From NCBI GenBank assembly GCA_013398295.1, contig VZSF01004846.1, forward strand, positions 186,001 to 250,000: a stretch of 64,000 nucleotides of DNA. The letters are read 5' to 3'. Position numbers and translations under genes: made by a program. This stretch comes from Chionis minor (taxonomy: Eukaryota > Chordata > Aves > Charadriiformes > Chionididae). Shown here piece after piece: positions 53,401 through 62,400 of the stretch. Numbering within the stretch: position 1 is the stretch's first letter; every line of letters starts with the position of its first letter. Under the pieces are notes generated by a model. The model did no database searches. It was not told where the DNA came from and saw only the letters and a program-made list of their open reading frames with translations.

Positions 53401-56400
53401 ATGGGTTGTCCTCATTTTACTCCTTTTGAAAGAACTGTATCAAAATATCTGCGTACAGAATGTTTCTCTCAATAGTGAGTCATACTAATGTATCTGTGTC
53501 ATCTTAATACAATGCTATCCAAATTAAAATAGTATCATTTTAGTCACTACAGTGGCCCTGACAGTTCTGTTGAAGGTTCTGTGCATCATTCCCTGAAAGA
53601 AGAAACTATCTCTACAATAATAAAAATATCTGTTTTTAATGAAGTCAAAGTGCTAGGCATAAGTTAAATTTTCCCACTATCTTCAAATGAAAGTAAAGGG
53701 GGCAGAAATCCAACTAGTTTTAAGACAGAGCTTGCTTGGTTTATAAACGAGGTTATATAGCTCGGTAGTCACTGAAACCGTTTCCGTTTCTTTGGGAGAA
53801 GGCCATCTGAACAACTGAATTTTAGAGTGAAAAATAAATTCTGGTGACAAATGTGAACATTTCAAACTGCAGACAATTGATTTATATTGTTAATATCATA
53901 CTTAGAGGTACTATGAGTACTGACAATTCATTTTAATAATGACTATAAATCATGCCTGATAAACAGGCCCAGCATGTCTTTTGGAAGTTTTCTATCATTA
54001 CGAAAAAAAATTAAGGTATTAAGATACTTTGGAGCTAACCTATGTTAAGTCAAAGGTTTATCCTGGAAAAAAGCAGAGAAAGCTCATAGAAAGACAGGAA
54101 ACAAGTACAATTTATTGACAAGGTAGCAAAATAAACCAAAAGCCCTCTTACAAATGTTTCAGAAAACCATAAATGATTTCTAGATATATTTTTCAAAAGT
54201 AAGAGAACTACTGAAGTGTTCCTCCATCCCACAATGTTAATATAGATTTTTACTTAAAAGATCTGTGTTTCTCATTTGACTTGCAGAATCTGGGTGGCTT
54301 TTGTAAATCTGAAAGGTTTCTATATGCTGTGTGGTAAGATCTTTACTTCAAGAGATCAGACGAGAACTTTACAGTTAAATATTACAGTTAACTTTACAGT
54401 TGACATTACAGTTGAACTTCAGGTCATGACGGCCTAGCTGATGTTGCCTTGTTCATAAACCATGTGTGAATAAACAAGTCAATCCCTTTAGCTCTTTTGC
54501 AACCTCACTTTCTATTACTTTACACGTGTTTCCTTAAAGCATGTAACATATTAAAACTCCCCAGTGCAATATACTTTCAGAATGAGAGCAAAAACTGCTG
54601 TCTTTTAATGGTCAAAATTACAGAGCACCTTCTACCTACCAGTACTTCTCCAGACAGGCTAAGTTCTTGCTTAAGATTTGACAGAATGGGAGACCATTTT
54701 GTTCCACTCCTTACAAGAGTGACTCTAAGTGACCCGCTGACTTCAAGTGACTCAAGTGATGAGGTTTGTGTCCCTCATCCCCTTACATTGCCAATAAAAT
54801 AGAAATACTCAACTACTCAATGCAAGTCAGAGTTAAGTTTCAGTCATGTGCTTTGAATTGCTTTCAAAGGAGCCACTCTTTCTCTTTATTGATTACAGAA
54901 ACTAACTCCTATTGGAGACAGGGTAAGTACCTATCTAGGAGTCCATTTCACAGGATACGTATGTTGAAGAGCCAAAAAGGTGAATATAAACATCATCACA
55001 AAGCTGACACTCCATTTGTATTACAGAATCACAGAATCACTTAGGTTGGAAGAGACCTTTGAGATCATCGAGTATTCATACCATAGGCCATGAAAACAGG
55101 AATCCAGTCACAACCACCTAATGTGTTTACTTGGATTTGAAAAGGAACTAAAAAAATTTGTGCATTTCTAGACTATAAATATTCTTGCAGTTAATTTCAA
55201 ATCTTCTATGAGGTCAAAATGCCTCTCATATCTTAGGAAAAGGCAATAGAATATTTTTTGAATAGGAATAAAATTATTCTTCCAGTGCATCACTTCCAAT
55301 AAACCTAAAAATCCTGCTCACCCAACTGCTGTCCTTCTCCCTGTCTATACTGTGTATTGGTTGGCTATCTGGCTGAAAGGTTTTTGGGGACAGGGATCAC
55401 ATCAACAACTTCAGAGTTAAGATACCTAAATTTAAACACTCAAGTGAGAGTTAGATCCTAAATTTAAGCACTCTTCATCACAGTCAGACAAATAAAATAA
55501 GACAGTCCTCATTTTCAAAGAGAATGAGTGTCTAAACTTTCTAATTAATAAGCTAAAGAGATTACTGGGTGTTCCCAATTTTGCAAGTCTTAGCGCATAC
55601 CAAAACCCTGCACCTCTAAATGAAGATGCATTCTAACAGGGAGGAAAATTTATGGAGATCTACTGTGAATAACTTCTTGGGAAAATTATACTTGCATCTA
55701 CATTGTGAACTATAAACCATAAAGCACAGAGTGCCTTAAAGTGATGCTATGCTGTAAGAAATGTTGAACGTCTCCATCAAGTAAACTGATTAAATGTAAG
55801 GGTCTCCAAATTAATTTTTCTTGTCACTATATTTATGATTTTTTTTCTGTATCTTCCTGTAATCATCATTATTGTCAGCTCCTACAGTGAATGCAACACA
55901 AGTATTGCTTTGTTCTTATAGCTAAGTACTTTCACTAAGTAATGAACTATCATAGTCTGCTGGATTAATATAGAGGTCTCACTGGAATTAAACAACTGGA
56001 AAAAGAAGGAATGTAACATTTCCATTTCCTCAGTAAATGCATTTTGGCTACTGGTCCAAAATTAACGTCCAGAGAACACTGATATGAATATAAAATCAAC
56101 ATTTGAACTTATATAAAAAGTGGAAATACCATTTCTAGTTCAAAGGATAGTTTTAAATGTCTTTAAGAGCTCTAGAAAACTCAGTTTAGGAGGGTACCTT
56201 TGACTTTGCAAGACGGTCTATATTTTCAGTCGGGTCAGACCCCATTGATAAAAAGCATGTCAAAGGTGTTCGACAGTCACTTTCAGTCCACATGGCTTCC
56301 ATTTCAAGAATAAATCCTTCTGCATATTTCCCTCCAAGAGATTCTGCAATGTAGTGTCGAGCCTAAAAAAACCCAAACAAGTTACCAGAAATATATACTT

Positions 56401-59400
56401 TTTATGGTTTTTCATTTAGCGTTAATCACTGTTGTGGAATTTAGCAATAGTTACATTGGAAGGCAACAACTTTCTAAACTTTCAGTTTGAACTTTGGTGT
56501 ACAAAAGTTACAGTCCACAGGAGGCAACCATTGAAATTCTCACATAGCAAACTTCAAACAAAGAAAAGAAAGAATTCTGCTCACATAACAGCCATCCTGT
56601 GAACATTGTTGCTAGAGGATGCTAAATGGTTTTTTAAAAAGAACTAAAGAAATCCATGCAGAATAGATCCACTGTTGGCTCTAAGGACAGCCCAGATATT
56701 GCTCCTAAATTATTGACTGCTAAAGCTTGGTGGATAGGCAAACAAAAGAGTTTCTCTATACCATCCTCATTCTTAGCTCCTCTAAGCATGTATTGTTGAC
56801 ACTGTCTCTACAGCATAGCAGATTAGACAGATCTTTCATCTGACCCAGTTACAATCTTTCATATATTTGTTGAAACTTCAAACAAATTCTCCTGTCCAGT
56901 GGTTATCCAATTCAAGTCTCTTACGCTGAATGTCTGCTTCTACAAAACACAAACACAGCTCAGACTTTATCCTTAAAGGTCAAACCTTCCCTATGCCTCT
57001 ATTGTCCTCTTTTCACAGACATTTTCTAAAAGGACTTCTAAAGCTATCTTGGTGTATGAAACTCTTTTTTTGACTGACATGATTGTTCAACTGTGTTAAC
57101 TACCAGCACAGACTCTAAGGCATGTATTATGGAGAGTAACACCCAGGAGCAAGGTGAACAGAGGAAGATGCCAGTTCCAGAAAAAAATAACTCAATCTTC
57201 CACTATTAAGTGTAATCTCTGCCCTAGTGAAGAGAGATAAAACTTTGTAACATGTGGGGAAACACAGTAGGGAAATAAGATATAAAGAAGATAATAACAA
57301 AAGGGATCCCCTCTTTCCTCAAAAATTAAAATAGTTAACAAATTCAAAACAGTTTTTGAAACCACTGTTCAGAGACATTCTTTCTCAAAGATGGTTGTGC
57401 AAGACATAAGATTATTGATAAACGAGCAGTAGCAGCTTTATTATTTTGGTCTGTTTAAATTGTAGCAGATGGAGCTCCCATACTTCTCTCTTTTTTACCA
57501 GCTGAAAAGGAAAAAGGATGGAGGGGGTCTTGTTGAAAAAGAGGTCCATTAAAAAGTGGTATCCCCTAAACACAACACAGATGCTATCACAACATGTAAT
57601 GTGAAGTTGAGGTATTAAGGAAATCAGAAGTACTACTTTCCAGTGTAGCTAAAGACAAAAAAAAAGTGAAAAGAGGATACTCATAGGCTCATACACCTCT
57701 TTTAGACCTACAGAGAGAAGAAAAAGCCAAATATCACAGGCTGTGGAGAAACTGCTAGTCCATTGCAGTTGCTTTTATGGCATCTGCCATGACAGAGTCT
57801 TAACTATTACCTCCTTGGCATGGAGGATAAGTAAACAGTTTACCTGCTATTTTAGTGCACCTGTCATCAAAGTGAACTGTTCTTTTTCCACTTCTTCAGT
57901 GAAAAAATAGGAATGTATCTTCTGATTCACCAGAAGAATGCAACTGCTTTACAAATTTCATGACTCCCCTTTAGAAGTGCTACACAAAAGGAATGGTATT
58001 CTAACAGCTCCAACACAATTTATTTCATGTTTTGCAATGCCCTTTCTAATTCATTGCAATTAAATTAATTAATATTTCTTTCACATATATTTATTATAGG
58101 GTTTTCTATATCTGATTTGCAAAATAGCTCCCCCTGCAACAAATATTATGATAAAAACAAATTCAGAGAACGTAAGTTTGGAACTAGCAGTTCCACAGGC
58201 GATGCCACATGGCATAACCATTGTACGAAAGCATATCTTACTTGGGCAACGGTATGATCAGGGCACCAGCTACGGACAAGGAGCAGTTTGCGGAATTGAT
58301 CCAGTAAGCTGTCATACCCATCAGGAATAATAGCTTTTTCAGGTGCTTCTTCATCAAACCAAGCTTTCCAAGACTTCTCATTCCTAACAACTTGCTCTAG
58401 AAGTTGATTAAAAGGGTACAAGCTAGATAACTGCACAAGATTAAGCCATGTCATGTCAAGGATCCACTTTTTTGGTTTTGGTTCCACAGAATTGAGATCC
58501 AAACTGGCACCTCCTGCAAAGTGAAGAGCATTACAGAGGAAAAAAAACACTGTTAAACAGAAAAATGACAAGTAATAAAAAAATATTTATTTCTATAGTT
58601 TAGGGAATAACAAACTTTGTAAACCAGGACATGGGGACGTAGAATTTGCACGGAAGAGTCATTTAACAAAGGTGGACTGGGGAAGTGGTCCCAGTGCCTC
58701 CCAATGTTGATATCCCAGTAATTTTATGCTGCCTTTTCTCCATCTGTAGAGCTAGAATAAAACTTGCCTACCTAAAAGGATACTCAAACCCAAGTCTTCA
58801 GACCAGGTATAGAAAGGACCTATGGTTAGTCTAATCTCCTTTCACCTAGACTACAGAATAAGAAAGCATGTGGTGCATTCAGTTCCAGGACGGTGCAACT
58901 TCAACAGCCTCCTAGCTCAACCACCACTCCAGCGTCATGCCCATTTGCACCTCCAACACAGCTGAGTCCCAGCTGAACATTAAATTGCTGTTTGCAAAAA
59001 CAGAGATATTTGCATGGCAAGTACCTGACTGTACTCATCTTATCTCAGTACCTGACTGTACTTATCATATCTTGGGGACAGTGGGGTCCACCCCCATCAG
59101 ATTTTATAAACTTTAGGAAAATTTTTCTTTGTCATTGTGCCCGAGTAGTGACATGCAGTGGTTGCATAATGCAAGGCAATACAACAATGTTTTACAACAT
59201 GTAACAGCTTTCCACTTTTTTTATACTGGCACTTAAATGTGGTACAGATTCCTCATGAGTTCACATGCCTGCTCACTAGCCATCAAAAGAGATTTTGCTG
59301 ACTGTCTCCAAGCTCACAGACATAGATATGTGGCAAGTCAAAAAAGAGGCACGCAGGAGAAAACTATAGGTTCTCTTACAAAGTAATGGACATTTTTTCC

Positions 59401-62400
59401 TCTGTTTTGCAATGTAAAACAGTTAAATATCCTCATCTATCCATTATTTTGATAATAAATAATCTATACTGCTCTTGTTTTGGAAAATTTGTCTCTTAAT
59501 TTCTTCTTGGACTATATATACTTTCATTCAGCAGTTAAAATACTAGATCCACTGGAAACAACATATTGTTAGTGAAAGCACTGTGAGATCTGAATTTGGC
59601 CATTCACAGACCTATGTAAACAGGAACATTTTTAAACATTTTACCTTTGATCAGCGTCTCAAACTCAGCGTGTGAAATTTTCTTGGCCTGCAAGTCAATC
59701 TTCAGTGCCAGAAGCAATGTAAACAGGAATCTGTGATTTTCATACAACCCTCGAACTGTGTACTTGAAGACTTCATAGGTGAGATGCTCAATTACATATA
59801 CCACCCTTTTTGCTGTGATCTGAGATTTCTGAGATCTTTCCACTGATAGGTCAAAAATGCCAAGGAACTGCCGTAAGGATGTTTGGTACATGACATTAAC
59901 CAAGCTCATTTCCACAATTAGGAAATAAAGGATGCTACCACGACTAGCAACGGGCCGATACTCTTCACGTGCAGTATTGATTTTCACCTCTGTCTCCGCT
60001 GCTGTGTTTAATTTTTCACTGACCTTAAAATTAATGGAAAAGACCATGAAGATTAAGTCACACCACTTGCAATTTCTGCTGCACAAGTAAAAAGAAAAGG
60101 TCTTGATTGAGATCACAATGATCTTTATAGTCAAGCTTTGCTTCCTTCTGTCAGTGTTTCAACATAGACATTGCGTCTTCATGTTTTCAAATGCCAAGCA
60201 GAATGGGATTTGATTTAAACTCACACCTGCAAAGTATGCCTGGAATATAAAGCAGTATCCAGGTAATAGCTTAATTTTTCAACATTTTATGAAGAAAAAT
60301 TGATAGTGTTTCTACTATTTATTTGTTAAGAAGTCAGATGTTATATAATGGCTCTGAATGGAAAAAACAAAACCAGAAAAAAAATTCTGTCTACAAATAA
60401 TCTTTAAATTACAATTACAAAATGAATCTGCAATGCATTCAAAATTCACCTCTTCTGCTGTTGTTTTACTGATTCTTAGGACTTCTATCAGAGACTCATC
60501 TTCAACCAAAGAGCCCTCTGTACTGGTTAGACGGAATAGTAGATTATCTTCAAGCTCCTGCATTTTCCTCTTGTTAGATGTCACTTCCTCCATCAATTTG
60601 ACTCTTTCTGCCTCCAGTTCCTGTATTCAGAAATTTTCCTTAGAATATTTAAGATTAATTCAAAGACAGATTCCTTATAACAACACAGAAATCATGTCAT
60701 TTCATGCATGATAGATTGAGGGCTTTGCTGCTTTTTAAAGAAATATTATATACTAAAGTAATTTATATGTATATGGCATTTATTTGATTAATGCAACATA
60801 CTGAGGACTGAAAACACATCAAAATTACCAGGAAAAGCTTCCTCATAGTAAGATGCACAATGCACTAAAGCTAGTTTCCAATGATAAGTAATAAAAGCCA
60901 CATTACATGAAATACTTACTTAAAATTAAATCAGACAAAGAACTGAAAGATGCATTGTATGGATGGATTTTACATTGTTAGGGATGCTGACTGGATGACC
61001 TTTCCCATTTCTGACTTCTGTGATTCTCTAACTTTGCAAGATACATTCCTCTACTGCTTATTAAATGGGAAATGTTAAAATTATTATGTATGTCATATGG
61101 AATTTTTATGCTATTTCTACTAGACAGACAATGGCAAAGGAACAATGACAGACAAGTCAACGCAATTTCAAGTGAAACGAGGCATCTATACTGCAGTCCA
61201 ACAGAGCTCAGGAATACTCTTGCTGGCAACCTTTATTTAATCAATCAAGTCAACCTTCCTGTAAGAAAAGGGTAGTTAATAATACCAGTCTACCTACACC
61301 TAGGCTTCAGTTTATTTTCATTCTTACCAACATGCCCAGTTAGAGAAAAAGGAGATGTAGAGAGTTATGCAGTACGGGAGAGGTTCTCCTGTATTTCACA
61401 GAAGAAGTGACAAATTTCTTTACTCTCAAAAGCTTCTTATTTGGAAATCTGTTTGTAATATATTCTAGGGCTATAGAATGTAGCTCAGTGAAAGCTCAAC
61501 ATGCTTTTAAGTATGTGCTTAAATTCTACTTAAGGATGTGCTTAGTTTGAGAACAGGCACCTCACCCATTCTAATCGTAAGCCTGTAAAGAGTATCTTTT
61601 GGAAAATTAGCAAGCATATCAGACGCCAGGCTTTTGTTTGCAAGAGGATTTCACAATTGCATTTGTAACATAGAAAATAGCTGCTCTGCACAAAAATAAT
61701 GGCAGCAACTTCATGATCAAAGTGCAAAAAGAAGCTGATAACTTTCTTATAGTTACAGGAACAACCTTTAAAGCTGAAAAGAATAAACACTTCTTTGATT
61801 ATGTATTTCATTGAACACTATAGCAATCTTTAAGAATGTCTTGGTTCCTTTAATCTATTACTTTAGCTCAGTGATCATAAACTTGTCTTCTTGTTTGCAA
61901 TAGAAAACCTGTTCTTCAGATTCTCTGTTCATGCTGTCTTTTCTTTGAACAAAATTTATCAGAGCTCCATTGGCTCTGGCTATCTACACCAGGACATTCA
62001 TCTCATATTGAGACAGAAGAGCCAGAAAAAACATGATTTCTTCGGATCTGCTGAAGGGAAGAAGTTTAATAAATGTTGATCAGCTGCAATCATGTCCCTG
62101 TGCAGCAAGAAATGCTGATACTAACCACTACCCTTGCAGGTCTCTTCAGCTGATATACAGCACTGGATAAATATTTTTCAGTGACTATATTTTTGATCCA
62201 AAAAATGCAGTCTAGGTATTGCTACATACATACAATATGAATTCTCTAACAGTTTTGTCCAGGAAAAAAATCCACAGAGTGAGCATTTCTGTGTGGGAAG
62301 ATGAGTTTTACAACTCAGTTCTGTCTTGATTTACACCTCTGTCTCCCATCAGAGATAAATTACTTAGTCAGGATAGTCCAGGCCACTCCTGCTGATGCTG

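Larger units (their letters stand above)
51700..56197 (-). other. Dynein intron between exons E and F
   Basis: A 4.5 kb intron. It contains four units of a 12-13 bp ttacagtt repeat (54369-54415) and a CR1 3' tail (55024-55073). Chance frames only. The donor AAG|GTACCC is weak after position +3. Confidence 0.85.
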
